Source: Ewingella americana
GTDB taxonomy: Bacteria; Pseudomonadota; Gammaproteobacteria; Enterobacterales; Enterobacteriaceae
DNA: 64,000 nucleotides
Assembly: GCF_006438725.1 (NCBI RefSeq)
Contig: NZ_RCZD01000005.1
Coordinates: 231,588 to 295,587, forward strand
Reading direction: 5' to 3'
Below are positions 26,143 through 36,894 of the stretch, one piece after another. Each line of letters starts with the position of its first letter. Within the stretch, counting starts at the first letter, position 1. The notes beneath the pieces were generated by a model. It ran no database searches. It had not been told where the DNA came from and saw only the letters and a program-made list of their open reading frames with translations. A program made the translations under genes and the position numbers.

Positions 26143-26180
26143 AAAAAAGCCCGCACCTAACCAGTGCGGGCTTTTTTTTT
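26143..26180 (+). terminator. thr attenuator
   Basis: GCCCGCAC (26149-26156) pairs with GTGCGGGC (26164-26171) around a 7-nt loop, then nine Ts. It lies 18 bp past the thrL stop and 58 bp before thrA. Confidence 0.92.
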
Positions 26181-26238
26181 ACCGACTTTTTTTTACCGAA
26201 TTGTCATTGATGAAATGAGCTTTAGGAGAGTATCAGAA

Positions 26239-28698
26239 ATGCGAGTGTTGAAATTTGGCGGCACCTCAGTAGCAAACGCGGAGCGCTTCTTGCGCGTCGC
26301 GGATATCATGGAAAGCAATGCACGTCAGGGACAGGTTGCCACGGTGTTATCCGCGCCAGCCAAAATTACCAACCATCTGGTCGCGATGATCGAACGCACG
26401 ATTGCCGGTCAGGAAATCCAGCCGATCATGAGTGACGCGGAGCGCATTTTCTCCGAACTGATAACCGGCCTGGCCGAGGCGCAGCCGGGCTTTGATTTGC
26501 CGAAGGTGAAAACCTTCGTTGCACAGGAGTTCGCCCAGCTCAAACAATTACTGCACGGCATCAATCTGTTAGGCCAGTGTCCGGACAGCGTGAATGCGTC
26601 GATCATCTGCCGTGGCGAAAAACTCTCCATCGCCATTATGGAAGCGGTGTTTGTGGCCAAAGGATTTGGTGTCAGCGTGATCAACCCGGTCGAGAAGCTG
26701 CTGGCACAGGGCCATTACCTGGAATCCACCGTGGATATCAACGAATCCACCCTGCGTATCTCCGCCAGCGCCATTCCGGCTGATAACATTATTCTGATGG
26801 CCGGTTTTACTGCGGGCAATGATAAAGGCGAGCTGGTGGTGCTGGGCCGCAATGGCTCCGACTATTCCGCTGCCGTACTGGCTGCCTGCCTGCGTGCTGA
26901 CTGCTGTGAAATCTGGACTGATGTTGATGGCGTTTATACCTGCGACCCGCGCACCGTACCCGATGCCCGCCTGCTGAAATCGATGTCGTATCAGGAAGCG
27001 ATGGAGCTGTCGTATTTCGGTGCCAAAGTGCTGCACCCTCGCACCATCTTGCCTATCGCTCAGTTCCAGATCCCTTGCCTTATCAAAAACACCACTAATC
27101 CGCAGGCCCCTGGCACGTTGATTGGCAGTGAAAGCCTTGACGACAATACGCCGGTTAAAGGCATCACCAACCTCAACAACATGGCGATGATTAACGTCTC
27201 AGGTCCCGGCATGAAGGGCATGATCGGCATGGCTGCCCGCGTGTTTGCAGTGATGTCCCGCTCCGGTATTTCGGTGGTGTTAATCACCCAATCCTCTTCA
27301 GAGTACAGCATCAGTTTCTGCGTTCCGCAGGGCGAACTGGCGCGCGCACGTAAGGCGCTGGAAGAGGAGTTTTATCTGGAGCTGAAAGACGTTCTGCTGG
27401 AGCCGCTGGACGTGATGGAAAAACTGGCCGTCATTTCGGTGGTCGGCGACGGTATGCGCACACTGCGTGGTATCTCTGCCAAGTTCTTCTCTGCGCTGGC
27501 CCGCGCCAATATCAACATCGTGGCGATTGCGCAGGGTTCTTCCGAACGCTCTATCTCTGCGGTGGTCAACAACGAAGATGCCACGACCGGCGTGCGCGTT
27601 AGCCATCAGATGCTGTTCAATACCGATCAGGTCATCGAAGTGTTCCTGATTGGTATCGGTGGCGTGGGCGGGGCACTGATCGAACAGGTTCGCCGTCAAC
27701 AGGCGTGGCTGAAAGGTAAACATATCGATCTGCGTATCTGCGGTATTGCCAACTCCCGCGCGATGCTGACCAATGTGCACGGTATTTCACTGGAAAACTG
27801 GCGTGACGAACTGGGTGCAGCCAAAGAGCCGTTTAATCTGGGGCGCCTGATCCGTCTGGTGAAGGAGTATCACCTGCTGAATCCAGTGATTGTCGACTGT
27901 ACTTCGAGTCAGGAAGTGGCAGATCAATACGCAGACTTCCTGGCAGACGGCTTCCACGTCGTGACGCCAAACAAGAAAGCCAATACTTCCTCCATGAATT
28001 ATTACTATCAGTTGCGTAAAGCGGCTGAAGGGTCACGTCGTAAATTCCTCTATGACACCAACGTCGGTGCAGGTTTGCCGGTGATCGAAAACCTGCAAAA
28101 CCTGCTCAATGCCGGTGACGAGTTAGTGCGTTTCTCGGGTATCCTTTCCGGTTCGCTGTCATACATTTTCGGCAAGCTGGATGAAGGGATGTCGTTGTCG
28201 CAAGCCACCCTGCAGGCGCGTGAGATGGGTTATACCGAACCGGACCCGCGCGATGATCTCTCCGGTATGGACGTGGCGCGTAAGCTGTTGATTCTCGCCC
28301 GAGAAGCAGGGTACAAACTTGAGCTGTCGGATATTGAAGTGGAGTCGGTTCTGCCGGTATCCTTCAATTCAGAGGGCAGCGTGAATGATTTCGTCGCCCG
28401 TTTACCTCTGGTGGATGCGGATTTCAGCCAGCGTGTGGCCGATGCCACGGCGCAGGGTAAAGTATTACGTTACGTTGGCGCTATCGAAGAAGGACGTTGT
28501 ACGGTGAAAATCGACGCCGTTGACGGCAATGATCCACTGTATAAAGTGAAAAATGGTGAAAATGCGCTGGCATTTTACAGTCGTTATTACCAGCCCCTGC
28601 CTTTAGTATTACGCGGCTATGGCGCAGGTAATGATGTAACCGCCGCCGGCGTTTTTGCCGATCTTTTGCGCACGCTGTCATGGAAGTTAGGAGTTTAA
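26239..28698 (+). CDS. thrA: Bifunctional aspartokinase I / homoserine dehydrogenase I ThrA
   Basis: Catalyses the first and third steps from aspartate to threonine and is inhibited by threonine. 819 residues (E. coli 820). The aspartokinase domain starts '[17 protein letters not shown]'. Two ACT repeats lie near 320-460 ('[20 protein letters not shown]'). The homoserine dehydrogenase domain starts near 465 with '[15 protein letters not shown]' for NAD(P) binding and has '[23 protein letters not shown]' further on. ATG 26239 follows TAGGAG and gives the family N-terminus. It lies behind the thr attenuator and is one base from thrB. Confidence 0.97.
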   Translation: MRVLKFGGTSVANAERFLRVADIMESNARQGQVATVLSAPAKITNHLVAMIERTIAGQEIQPIMSDAERIFSELITGLAEAQPGFDLPKVKTFVAQEFAQLKQLLHGINLLGQCPDSVNASIICRGEKLSIAIMEAVFVAKGFGVSVINPVEKLLAQGHYLESTVDINESTLRISASAIPADNIILMAGFTAGNDKGELVVLGRNGSDYSAAVLAACLRADCCEIWTDVDGVYTCDPRTVPDARLLKSMSYQEAMELSYFGAKVLHPRTILPIAQFQIPCLIKNTTNPQAPGTLIGSESLDDNTPVKGITNLNNMAMINVSGPGMKGMIGMAARVFAVMSRSGISVVLITQSSSEYSISFCVPQGELARARKALEEEFYLELKDVLLEPLDVMEKLAVISVVGDGMRTLRGISAKFFSALARANINIVAIAQGSSERSISAVVNNEDATTGVRVSHQMLFNTDQVIEVFLIGIGGVGGALIEQVRRQQAWLKGKHIDLRICGIANSRAMLTNVHGISLENWRDELGAAKEPFNLGRLIRLVKEYHLLNPVIVDCTSSQEVADQYADFLADGFHVVTPNKKANTSSMNYYYQLRKAAEGSRRKFLYDTNVGAGLPVIENLQNLLNAGDELVRFSGILSGSLSYIFGKLDEGMSLSQATLQAREMGYTEPDPRDDLSGMDVARKLLILAREAGYKLELSDIEVESVLPVSFNSEGSVNDFVARLPLVDADFSQRVADATAQGKVLRYVGAIEEGRCTVKIDAVDGNDPLYKVKNGENALAFYSRYYQPLPLVLRGYGAGNDVTAAGVFADLLRTLSWKLGV

Positions 28699-28699
28699 T

Positions 28700-29629
28700 A
28701 TGGTTAAGGTGTATGCCCCGGCCTCAATTGGTAACGTCAGCGTAGGCTTTGACGTTCTGGGTGCGGCAGTTTCGCCGGTGGACGGCTCGTTGCTGGGCGA
28801 TTGTGTCAGCGTTGAAGCGGCGACAGAGTTCAGCCTGAAAAGTGAAGGGCGTTTTGTCTCCAAGCTTCCGGCTCGCATGGAAGACAACATTGTTTATCAG
28901 TGCTGGCAGCGTTTTTGTCAGGAGATCGGCAAAGAAGTCCCGGTCGCCATGACGCTGGAAAAAAATATGCCGATTGGCTCCGGGCTGGGGTCGAGTGCTT
29001 GTTCGGTGGTCGCCGGTCTGATGGCGATGAATGAATTCTGCGGTAAGCCGCTGGATGAAAATACCATGCTCAGCCTGATGGGTGAGCTGGAAGGGCGTAT
29101 TTCCGGCAGCGTACATTTTGACAATGTCGCACCCTGTTATCTCGGTGGCATTCAACTGATGTTGGAAGAGCTGGATATTATCAGCCAGAACGTGCCGAGC
29201 TTCGACGACTGGCTGTGGGTGATGGCGTATCCGGGTATCAAAGTCTCCACTGCGGAAGCGCGCGCTATTTTGCCCGCACAGTATCGCCGTCAGGATTGCA
29301 TCAGCCACGGACGTTACCTGGCAGGCTTCATTCACGCCTGCCATACGCAGCAACCCGCGCTGGCCGCTAAACTGATGAAAGATGTCATCGCCGAGCCCTA
29401 CCGTACCCGCCTGTTACCAGGCTTTGCGCAAGCCCGCAGCGCCGCCGAAGAAATTGGTGCGCTAGCCTGTGGTATTTCCGGCTCTGGCCCGACGCTGTTT
29501 GCTGTGTGTAACGACAGCGCCACGGCCACACGTATGGCCGATTGGTTGCAGAATCACTATCTGCAAAATGATGAAGGCTTTGTTCATATTTGTCGCCTGG
29601 ATACCGCAGGCGCGAGACTATTGGGATAA
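28700..29629 (+). CDS. thrB: Homoserine kinase ThrB
   Basis: Phosphorylates L-homoserine with ATP. 309 residues (E. coli 310), GHMP kinase family. Motifs are '[16 protein letters not shown]' at the N-terminus, the phosphate loop '[17 protein letters not shown]' near 91-107, and '[12 protein letters not shown]' near 258-269. Its ATG is one base after the thrA stop, with TAGGAG inside thrA, indicating translational coupling. thrC follows directly. Confidence 0.97.
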   Translation: MVKVYAPASIGNVSVGFDVLGAAVSPVDGSLLGDCVSVEAATEFSLKSEGRFVSKLPARMEDNIVYQCWQRFCQEIGKEVPVAMTLEKNMPIGSGLGSSACSVVAGLMAMNEFCGKPLDENTMLSLMGELEGRISGSVHFDNVAPCYLGGIQLMLEELDIISQNVPSFDDWLWVMAYPGIKVSTAEARAILPAQYRRQDCISHGRYLAGFIHACHTQQPALAAKLMKDVIAEPYRTRLLPGFAQARSAAEEIGALACGISGSGPTLFAVCNDSATATRMADWLQNHYLQNDEGFVHICRLDTAGARLLG

Positions 29630-29632
29630 ATG

Positions 29633-30922
29633 ATGAAACTGTACAACCTGAAGGATCATAACGAGCAGGTCAGCTTTGCTCAGGCTGTTAAGCAGGGGCT
29701 GGGTAAGCAGCAGGGTCTGTTCTTTCCGCTCGAATTGCCTGAATTTGCACTGAGTGACATTGATGGTTTGCTGGAGCAGGATTTTGTTACCCGCAGCAGC
29801 CGTATTCTCTCTGCGTTTATCGGCGACGAAATTCCTGAAGACCAGCTGTATCAACGGGTGAAAAACGCCTTTGCGTTCCCGGCACCTGTCGTAAAAGTTG
29901 AGGAGGATATCTCCTGCCTCGAACTCTTCCACGGCCCGACTCTGGCTTTTAAGGACTTTGGCGGCCGCTTTATGGCACAGGTTCTGACTCAGGTGTCAGG
30001 CGACCAGCCGGTCACTATTCTTACCGCGACCTCCGGTGATACCGGTGCCGCCGTGGCGCATGCCTTCCATGGCATGAAAAATGTGCGCGTGGTGATCCTC
30101 TACCCGCGCGGCAAAATCAGCCCGTTGCAGGAAAAATTATTCTGCACGCTGGGTGACAACATCCATACGATTGCCATCGACGGTGACTTCGATCAGTGCC
30201 AGGCGCTGGTGAAGCAGGCGTTTGACGATGAAGAACTGAAGCATGAGCTGAAGCTGAACTCGGCAAACTCCATTAATATCAGCCGTCTGCTGGCACAAAT
30301 TTGCTACTACTTCGAAGCGGTGGCGCAGCTGCCGCAGGAAGCGCGCAACCAGTTAGTGATCTCGGTACCCAGCGGTAACTTTGGGGACCTGACCGCCGGT
30401 TTGCTGGCGAAATCCCTCGGCCTGCCGGTGAAGCGCTTTATCGCTGCAACCAACGCCAACGATACGGTGCCACGTTATTTGCACGATGGTGAGTGGGATC
30501 CGAAGAAGACTGTCGCGACGCTCTCCAACGCCATGGACGTCAGCCAGCCGAATAACTGGCCGCGCGTGGAAGAGTTGTATCGCCGTAAAACCTGGCAGTT
30601 GAAAGATCTGGGCTTCGGCGCCGTGAGCGATGACACCACTGAAGATGCGATACGCGAACTGGCTGATCTGGGTTATATCTCCGAACCTCATGCGGCGATC
30701 GCCTACCGTGTGCTGCGTGACCAGTTGAAACCGGGTGAATTTGGTTTGTTCATCGGCACGGCACATCCGGCGAAGTTCAAAGAAAGCGTCGAAGCGATCC
30801 TCGGTCAGGAACTTGACCTGCCGAAAGAGCTGGCTGATCGCGCCGACTTGCCTTTGCTGTCGCACAACCTGCCTGCTGATTTCAGCGCCATGCGCGCTTT
30901 CCTGATGGCCTTGCCAAAATAA
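29633..30922 (+). CDS. thrC: Threonine synthase ThrC
   Basis: A PLP enzyme that converts O-phosphohomoserine to L-threonine. 429 residues (E. coli 428). The PLP lysine is in 'LAFKDFGGRFMAQ' near K107, the phosphate-binding loop is 'TATSGDTGAAVAHAF', and 'SVPSGNFGDLTAGLLAK' is also family-typical. ATG 29630 and ATG 29633 are adjacent; the second gives the usual 'MKLYNLKDHNEQVSF'. It follows thrB within 3 bp and ends the operon at the terminator 30949-30981. Confidence 0.97.
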   Translation: MKLYNLKDHNEQVSFAQAVKQGLGKQQGLFFPLELPEFALSDIDGLLEQDFVTRSSRILSAFIGDEIPEDQLYQRVKNAFAFPAPVVKVEEDISCLELFHGPTLAFKDFGGRFMAQVLTQVSGDQPVTILTATSGDTGAAVAHAFHGMKNVRVVILYPRGKISPLQEKLFCTLGDNIHTIAIDGDFDQCQALVKQAFDDEELKHELKLNSANSINISRLLAQICYYFEAVAQLPQEARNQLVISVPSGNFGDLTAGLLAKSLGLPVKRFIAATNANDTVPRYLHDGEWDPKKTVATLSNAMDVSQPNNWPRVEELYRRKTWQLKDLGFGAVSDDTTEDAIRELADLGYISEPHAAIAYRVLRDQLKPGEFGLFIGTAHPAKFKESVEAILGQELDLPKELADRADLPLLSHNLPADFSAMRAFLMALPK

Positions 30923-30948
30923 GTCTGCCTGTAGATTACGCAGAAATG

Positions 30949-30981
30949 AAAAAGCCCTCGCATCCGTCGAGGGCTTTTTTT
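30949..30981. terminator. Terminator shared by thrC and yaaA
   Basis: AGCCCTCG (30953-30960) and CGAGGGCT (30968-30975) form the stem, flanked by As before and seven Ts after, so it can work in both directions between the converging genes. Confidence 0.9.
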
Positions 30982-30997
30982 GTGGTCAAACCCTGGG

Positions 30998-31771
30998 TTA
31001 CTGCTCGGCGCGGGTAAACACCAGTTCGTTGCCCTGTGAACGGGATGCGTCATACGCATAGCCGTCGAGGGTAAAATCCTGCAACTGGCGGGCCTTGGTC
31101 AGGCGCTCTTTGATAATGAAACGACTCATTAGGCCGCGCGCTTTTTTGGCATAAAAACTGATGACTTTATAGTTGCCGTTCTTTTGGTCGAGGAACACCG
31201 GCTTGATGATTTCGCCGTCAAGTTTTGCTGGTTTCACCGCTTTGAAATATTCGTCAGAAGCCAGATTGATCAGCACCTTATCGCCTTGACCTTTAAGCAG
31301 CGCGTTAAGCTTCTCAGTGAGCAGGTCTCCCCAGAAGGCATACAGATTAGTGCCTTCGGTATTGGGCAGGCGGATCCCCATTTCCAGCCGGTAAGGCATC
31401 ATCAAATCAAGCGGCCGCAGTAACCCGTACAGACCAGACAACATGCGCAGGTGATGTTGCGCGAAGTCGAAATCCTCCTCGCTGAAATCTTCGGCCTGTA
31501 AACCGGTATACACATCTCCCTTGAAGGCCAGAATTGCCTGACGGGCGTTGTCTGGGGAAAAATCCGGCTGCCAGTCATTGAAACGCCCGGCATTGAGCAG
31601 GGCGAGTTTGTCGCTGATGCCCATCAGGCTGGAGATTTGCGCCGGAGTCAGTTGGCGGGCAATGTGAATTAACTGGCTGGATTTATCCAGTAACTCGGGC
31701 TGGGTGAAGCGTTGGGTTGCCAGCGGACTGTCGTAATCCAGGGTTTTTGCAGGGGAAATAATGGTCAGCAT
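30998..31771 (-). CDS. yaaA: Peroxide stress resistance protein YaaA
   Basis: 257 residues, the DUF328/UPF0246 family. In E. coli, YaaA is induced by OxyR and limits free iron during peroxide stress. Family sequences seen are '[17 protein letters not shown]', '[14 protein letters not shown]', '[19 protein letters not shown]' and '[13 protein letters not shown]'. It converges on thrC, as in E. coli. I did not identify an OxyR site. Confidence 0.95.
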   Translation of the reverse strand: MLTIISPAKTLDYDSPLATQRFTQPELLDKSSQLIHIARQLTPAQISSLMGISDKLALLNAGRFNDWQPDFSPDNARQAILAFKGDVYTGLQAEDFSEEDFDFAQHHLRMLSGLYGLLRPLDLMMPYRLEMGIRLPNTEGTNLYAFWGDLLTEKLNALLKGQGDKVLINLASDEYFKAVKPAKLDGEIIKPVFLDQKNGNYKVISFYAKKARGLMSRFIIKERLTKARQLQDFTLDGYAYDASRSQGNELVFTRAEQ

Positions 31772-31909
31772 AGTCGCATCCGTTTGGTCGGCTGTCGGTT
31801 TAAATTAAGCATTAAGTATGGTGGTTACTGTAACAAATAAATGACGTAAAACCGGCTGAAAAAGTCGCGGTGAAGCGTTCTGGACGGAAATTTCAGCGAT
31901 AGGTAAAAC

Positions 31910-33352
31910 TTAACTTTCTGACGGGTAGGTTTTTTTGCCCCATACGCCGGGCTCAAGCTGTTGGCGGATTTCAGGGAAATGCTCAGGATTAAACACCGGT
32001 ATTTTCCCCATTTCCCGCTGCCGTTCATAGTCTTTAATCACCTTTAGGGCGAGGCCAGACAGCAGCAGCAGGGCGGTCAGATTGGTAATGGTCATCAATG
32101 CCATGGCGATATCAGCCATTTTCCACACCAGTGGCAGCTCAGCCAGGCATCCGAAAGCCACCATACCAAGCACCAACAGGCGGAAAACAAACAGCTTTGC
32201 CCGATCACCGCTGTGCAGGAACATCAGGTTGTTTTCGGCATAGACGTAATTGGCTGTGATAGACGAGAACGCAAAAATAAACACAAAAGCGGCGACCAAC
32301 AAATGTCCAACGCTGCCGGTGGCGGCAGAAATTGCCCCTTGCAACAGTGCAATGCCTTCCAGTTTCTGGCCGGGGGCATCAAGCAGGCCTGAGGTGAGAA
32401 TGATGAGTGCAGTAGCGCTGCAAATGACAATGGTATCAATGAATACGCCGAGCATTTGTGAAAACCCCACAGCAGCAGGATGGGAAGGGACCGGGGCGGC
32501 GAGCGCGGCGGCGTTGGGGGATGACCCCATTCCTGCTTCATTCGAGAACAGCCCGCGCTGCACACCTTGAGTGAGCGCCTGCATGACACCGTAGCCGATG
32601 GCCCCAGACGCCACTTCCTGCAAACCGAAAGCGCTTTTAAACACCAGCACAAACACCTGCGGCAAGCGTTCAATGTTATGCAAGATCACCCAGACTGCGA
32701 GGATCAGGTAAGCCATAACCATCAATGGCACCACCCACTGTGAAAGGCGCGAAAAGCTTTTTAGGCCACCAAAAATGATGGTTGCCGTGAGCGCCAGCAG
32801 CCCGGTGACGATATAAAGAGGATCAGCATTGAAGGCCAATGTAGCAGCCTGAGCAATAGCATTTGCTTGCAGTGCGTTGAAAATTAGACCAAAGGTCAGC
32901 ACCAGTAAAAGGGAGAAAAACACCCCCATCCAGCGCATTCCAAGCCCTCTGGCCATGTAGTCGGCCGGCCCGCCGCGAAAGCGTCCGTTTATGTCACGGC
33001 TTTTATACACCTGGGCCAGGGTATTTTCGAACAGGGACGTGACCATGCCAATCAGGGCAATCAGCCACATCCAGAAAATGGCGCCCGGCCCGCCTGCGGT
33101 CAGTGCCAGCGCGACGCCAGACAAATTCCCTGTGCCGATACGGGCGGCCAGACTGATGCACAGCGCCTGAAAAGTAGAAATACCACGGGGATCGGGGGAC
33201 GTTTTTAACAGGCTGATGGAAAAAATATGGCCGAACTGCCGAAACTGAATAAAGCGGGTGCGCAGGCTGAGATAAATGCCGGTGCCGAGCAGCAGGTAGA
33301 TCAGGATCGATCCCCAAAGGATATTGTCGAAAAAATCCAGCATTTCGGTCAT
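31910..33352 (-). CDS. yaaJ: Sodium:alanine symporter family protein (AlsT/YaaJ)
   Basis: An inner-membrane transporter of the AGCS family, 480 residues (E. coli YaaJ 476), with about ten or eleven hydrophobic helices. The family signature is 'GTGNLSGVALALTAGGPGAIFWMWL' near residues 71-95; 'NEAGMGSSPNAAALA' near 268-282 is also typical. It imports alanine or glycine with sodium. It lies downstream of yaaA on the same strand and divergent from talB, as in E. coli. The shared 285-bp promoter gap holds a TTTTTT-rich -10 zone but no clear riboswitch. Confidence 0.94.
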   Translation of the reverse strand: MTEMLDFFDNILWGSILIYLLLGTGIYLSLRTRFIQFRQFGHIFSISLLKTSPDPRGISTFQALCISLAARIGTGNLSGVALALTAGGPGAIFWMWLIALIGMVTSLFENTLAQVYKSRDINGRFRGGPADYMARGLGMRWMGVFFSLLLVLTFGLIFNALQANAIAQAATLAFNADPLYIVTGLLALTATIIFGGLKSFSRLSQWVVPLMVMAYLILAVWVILHNIERLPQVFVLVFKSAFGLQEVASGAIGYGVMQALTQGVQRGLFSNEAGMGSSPNAAALAAPVPSHPAAVGFSQMLGVFIDTIVICSATALIILTSGLLDAPGQKLEGIALLQGAISAATGSVGHLLVAAFVFIFAFSSITANYVYAENNLMFLHSGDRAKLFVFRLLVLGMVAFGCLAELPLVWKMADIAMALMTITNLTALLLLSGLALKVIKDYERQREMGKIPVFNPEHFPEIRQQLEPGVWGKKTYPSES

Positions 33353-33637
33353 TCGATGCCTCTGGTGGTCAATCTTTTGAAAGCGAAGCCCGGCACAGTT
33401 GGGAGGGTGTTTCAGTCGGCCTGAAGGTTGAGCCGGATAACATAGCGTTTTTAACGCTTCCGCGACACTGTCATTTTGGCTGAAAAATTCACACTCTATT
33501 GAGTATAAACTCTTTTTTAATTGCGATGATCACGGCGCCATATCTGCCTTGCGCCTGGCTTTTTGCATGTTATCATCAGGCAAAGGCAAGGCATGAAAAT
33601 GCCTCAACGATAATGTACAAACGATGAGATATGCCAA

Positions 33638-34591
33638 ATGACCGATAAACTGACCTCCCTACGCCAACTGACCAAAGTTGTTGCAGATACCGGGGATATC
33701 GCAGCAATGAAGCTGTATCAGCCTCAAGATGCCACGACTAACCCGTCTCTGATTCTTAACGCAGCACAAATTCCTGAATACCGTAAACTGATCGACGAAG
33801 CCATTGCCTGGGCAAAAGACCAGAGCAACGATCGTGATCAACAGATCATTGATGCTGCAGACAAACTGGCGGTTAACATTGGTCTTGAAATCCTCAAGCT
33901 GGTCCCTGGCCGTATTTCTACCGAAGTTGACGCGCGTCTGTCCTATGACACCGAAGCCAGCATCGCGAAAGCGCAACGCCTGATCAAACTCTACAATGAT
34001 GCCGGTATCAGCAACGACCGTATCCTGATTAAACTGGCCTCTACCTGGCAGGGTATCCGCGCTGCGGAGAAACTGGAAAAAGCCGGCATCAACTGTAACC
34101 TGACGTTGCTGTTCTCCTTCGCGCAGGCACGTGCTTGTGCCGAAGCCGGTGCATACCTGATCTCTCCCTTCGTTGGCCGTATTCTCGACTGGTACAAAGC
34201 CAATGGCGACAAAAAAGAGTTCGCACCACATGAAGATCCAGGCGTTGTATCCGTGACTGAAATTTACGAATACTACAAGCAACATGGCTATGAAACTGTA
34301 GTGATGGGCGCAAGCTTCCGTAACATCGGTGAAATCATCGAACTGGCCGGTTGTGACCGTCTGACCATCGCGCCTGCATTGCTCAAAGAGCTGGCAGAAA
34401 GCGAAGGCCCGCTGGAGCGTAAACTCTCTTACACCGGCGAAACTAAAGCCCGTCCAGAGCCACTGACTGAATCTCAGTTCTACTGGGACCACAACCAGGA
34501 TCCAATGGCTATCGACAAACTGGCGGATGGTATCCGTAAGTTTGCTATCGACCAGGGTAAACTGGAAAAAATGATCTCTGATCTGCTGTAA
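33638..34591 (+). CDS. talB: Transaldolase B
   Basis: Transfers dihydroxyacetone units in the non-oxidative pentose phosphate pathway. 317 residues as in E. coli TalB. The Schiff-base lysine is K132 in '[11 protein letters not shown]', and '[10 protein letters not shown]' near the N-terminus carries the conserved Asp of the family. 'GASFRN' and '[11 protein letters not shown]' are also typical. It stands alone with its own terminator. Confidence 0.97.
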   Translation: MTDKLTSLRQLTKVVADTGDIAAMKLYQPQDATTNPSLILNAAQIPEYRKLIDEAIAWAKDQSNDRDQQIIDAADKLAVNIGLEILKLVPGRISTEVDARLSYDTEASIAKAQRLIKLYNDAGISNDRILIKLASTWQGIRAAEKLEKAGINCNLTLLFSFAQARACAEAGAYLISPFVGRILDWYKANGDKKEFAPHEDPGVVSVTEIYEYYKQHGYETVVMGASFRNIGEIIELAGCDRLTIAPALLKELAESEGPLERKLSYTGETKARPEPLTESQFYWDHNQDPMAIDKLADGIRKFAIDQGKLEKMISDLL

Positions 34592-34613
34592 TAACAGCGA
34601 CTCAGAATTCAGG

Positions 34614-34638
34614 AAGGCGGCCATGGCCGCCTTTTTTT
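34614..34638 (+). terminator. talB terminator
   Basis: AAGGCGGCC and GGCCGCCTT form a near-continuous stem around AT, followed by a run of Ts, 23 bp after the talB stop. Confidence 0.88.
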
Positions 34639-34785
34639 ATGCTTGCGATTCAGAAAATTTCATCCTGAGATGAAATTCGTGCGGTGCTTATCGATATACT
34701 TAACGTTTATTGCGCAGCATTGTGGCTGCGCCTGTCGCTTATTTACCGTTAAAAAGCGCGGTGAAGAACGTTGTGGAGAAAGGGC

Positions 34786-35373
34786 ATGGATAAACTACGA
34801 ATTGGTCTGGTATCAGTATCTGACCGCGCATCTAACGGAATCTATCAGGATAAAGGGATCCCCGCACTGGAAGCCTGGCTTGAAAAAGCGCTCATCACCC
34901 CTTTTACGCTGGATAGAAAACTGATCCCCGACGAACAACCGCTAATCGAGCAGGCTATTTGTGAGCTGGTGGATGAGAGCGGCTGCCATCTGGTGCTGAC
35001 GACGGGGGGAACTGGCCCGGCGCGGCGCGATGTTACACCGGATGCCACGCTGGCGGTGGCCGATCGCGAGATGCCAGGCTTTGGCGAACAGATGCGCCAA
35101 ATCAGCCTGCATTTTGTACCGACCGCCATTTTATCCCGCCAGGTGGGCGTGATCCGTAAGCAGGCGCTGATTTTGAACCTGCCGGGCCAACCGAAATCCA
35201 TTCAGGAAACCCTTGAAGGTCTGAAGGATGCAGACGGTAAGGTGATTGTGTCCGGTATTTTTGCCAGTGTGCCTTATTGCATCCAGTTGCTCGATGGCCC
35301 CTATGTCGAGACCCGTGACGAGGTAGTAGCAGCTTTTCGCCCTAAGAGCGCTCGTCGCGATACAAAAAACTAA
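34786..35373 (+). CDS. mog: Molybdopterin adenylyltransferase Mog
   Basis: Adenylates molybdopterin before molybdate insertion in molybdenum cofactor synthesis. 195 residues, the same as E. coli. 'TTGGTGPARRDVTPDAT' is the conserved MoaB/Mog substrate-binding loop, followed by 'MPGFGEQMRQISL' and 'LPGQPKSI'. ATG 34786 follows GGAG and gives 'MDKLRIGLVSVSDRAS'; a start at 34771 would add five residues without homology. Confidence 0.96.
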   Translation: MDKLRIGLVSVSDRASNGIYQDKGIPALEAWLEKALITPFTLDRKLIPDEQPLIEQAICELVDESGCHLVLTTGGTGPARRDVTPDATLAVADREMPGFGEQMRQISLHFVPTAILSRQVGVIRKQALILNLPGQPKSIQETLEGLKDADGKVIVSGIFASVPYCIQLLDGPYVETRDEVVAAFRPKSARRDTKN

Positions 35374-35422
35374 AGTTAGGTTATTTCTGACATAAGATTC
35401 AGCCGTTGTGGTGTGAAAATTA

Positions 35423-35463
35423 TTTGCCGCTATAGTAATAATTACTTTACAAGAAGCGGCAAA
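35423..35463. promoter_or_regulatory. Long-loop inverted repeat upstream of the MFS gene
   Basis: TTTGCCGCT (35423-35431) and AGCGGCAAA (35455-35463) are perfect 9-bp inverted arms separated by 23 bp, which include TATAGTAAT. The arms flank a possible promoter -10 and could be operator halves. Confidence 0.4.
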
Positions 35464-35501
35464 ACCCTTTTTACCTCTACTCTGGTGCTACACGGTATCT
35501 T

Positions 35502-36824
35502 ATGGAACATACTAATAATCGCCGGCTGAACCGGCAGGATTTCAAAACCTTATCCCTCGCGGCCTTAGGCGGCGCCCTCGAATTCTACGACTTCATTATT
35601 TTTGTCTTTTTTGCTGCGGTCATCGGTGATCTGTTCTTCCCGGCAGATATGCCTGACTGGCTGCGGCAGGTACAAACCTTCGGTATTTTCGCTGCTGGCT
35701 ATCTGGCGCGTCCATTGGGCGGCATCATCATGGCGCATTTTGGTGACCTGGTGGGTCGTAAGCGCATGTTCAGCCTGAGTATTTTACTCATGGCTCTGCC
35801 AACGCTGGCGATGGGGATGTTGCCAACTTATGCTTCCATTGGCATTGCCGCGCCATTGTTGCTGCTGTTGATGCGCGTTTTGCAAGGTGCGGCGATTGGC
35901 GGCGAAGTGCCTGGTGCCTGGGTGTTCGTGGCTGAGCATGTGCCGCGTAACCGCATCGGTTTCGCCTGCGGTACCCTGACGGCAGGGCTGACGGCCGGTA
36001 TTCTGCTCGGATCCCTGGTCGCCACACTGCTCAACAGCACGCTTTCTCCGGTGGTAATGAGAGATTACGGCTGGCGTATTCCGTTCTTCCTCGGCGGCAT
36101 TTTTGGCCTGTTCGCAATGTATTTGCGCCGCTGGTTGCAGGAAACGCCGATCTTCCTCGAGATGAAAGCGCACAAAGCGCTGGCTGAAGAGATGCCGCTG
36201 AAGTCAGTGGTGGTGAATCATAAGAAAGAGATCGTCGTCTCCATGATCATGACCTGGCTGCTGTCGGCCGGTATTGTGGTGGTGATTTTGATGACGCCGA
36301 CCTATCTGCAAAAACAGCTGGGGATCCCGGCGGCTCAGGCATTGCAGGCCAACTGCCTGGCCACGATCGCGCTGACTTTTGGCTGCGTGGCAGCGGGTTG
36401 GATTGTTGACCGGCTAGGTGCCAGCAAGACGTTTATTATTGGCAGCCTGTTCCTTGGCGTTTGTACGTGGTCGTTCTACCACGTCGTAGCCGCTGCCCCT
36501 TCCAAACTGATGCTGATGTATACGCTGGCCGGTTTCAGCGTGGGCGTTGTGGGCGCTGTCCCTTATGTATTGGTCAGGGCTTTCCCGGCAGAAGTGCGCT
36601 TCACCGGAATCTCTTTCTCTTACAACGTCGCGTACGCCATATTTGGTGGTCTGACGCCGGTCTTCGTTACCCTGATCATGCGTATTACGCCGATGGCTCC
36701 GGCTTATTATGTTCTGGCGCTGTCAGTGATTGGTTTGTTGACCGGTATTTATCTCAGCCGTGATTTGAACAGTGAAACCAAAGCAAAACCCGAGTTTGCC
36801 GCCCGTGTCACCCCCAGGCCGTGA
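35502..36824 (+). CDS. MFS transporter of the metabolite:H+ symporter (MHS) type
   Basis: 440 residues with twelve predicted membrane helices. The MHS subfamily is indicated by 'LGGALEFYDFIIFVFFAAVIGDLFFP' in helix 1, 'GYLARPLGGIIMAHFGDLVGRKRMF' between helices 2 and 3, and 'RVLQGAAIGGEVPGAWVFVAEH' in helix 4. Relatives such as ProP, ShiA and citrate or ketoglutarate carriers have different substrates, so the cargo cannot be named. E. coli has no such gene between mog and satP. A 9-bp inverted repeat lies just upstream. Confidence 0.85.
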   Translation: MEHTNNRRLNRQDFKTLSLAALGGALEFYDFIIFVFFAAVIGDLFFPADMPDWLRQVQTFGIFAAGYLARPLGGIIMAHFGDLVGRKRMFSLSILLMALPTLAMGMLPTYASIGIAAPLLLLLMRVLQGAAIGGEVPGAWVFVAEHVPRNRIGFACGTLTAGLTAGILLGSLVATLLNSTLSPVVMRDYGWRIPFFLGGIFGLFAMYLRRWLQETPIFLEMKAHKALAEEMPLKSVVVNHKKEIVVSMIMTWLLSAGIVVVILMTPTYLQKQLGIPAAQALQANCLATIALTFGCVAAGWIVDRLGASKTFIIGSLFLGVCTWSFYHVVAAAPSKLMLMYTLAGFSVGVVGAVPYVLVRAFPAEVRFTGISFSYNVAYAIFGGLTPVFVTLIMRITPMAPAYYVLALSVIGLLTGIYLSRDLNSETKAKPEFAARVTPRP

Positions 36825-36835
36825 TCGCACTCGAT

Positions 36836-36872
36836 AAAAAAGCCCCGGCCATATAATGACCGGGGCTTTTTT
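36836..36872. terminator. Bidirectional terminator between the MFS gene and satP
   Basis: AGCCCCGG (36841-36848) pairs with CCGGGGCT (36860-36867), with As before and Ts after, between converging genes. Confidence 0.9.
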
Positions 36873-36894
36873 CTGCATGACGTAAAGCAAAGCG

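Noticed and set aside
33353-33480. Possible glycine riboswitch before the sodium:alanine symporter gene
   Set aside because: No conserved riboswitch core could be recognised in the minus-strand leader; the gene's substrate alone is not evidence.
33659-34624. 321-codon minus-strand frame
   Set aside because: It is fully antisense to talB and has no recognisable domain.
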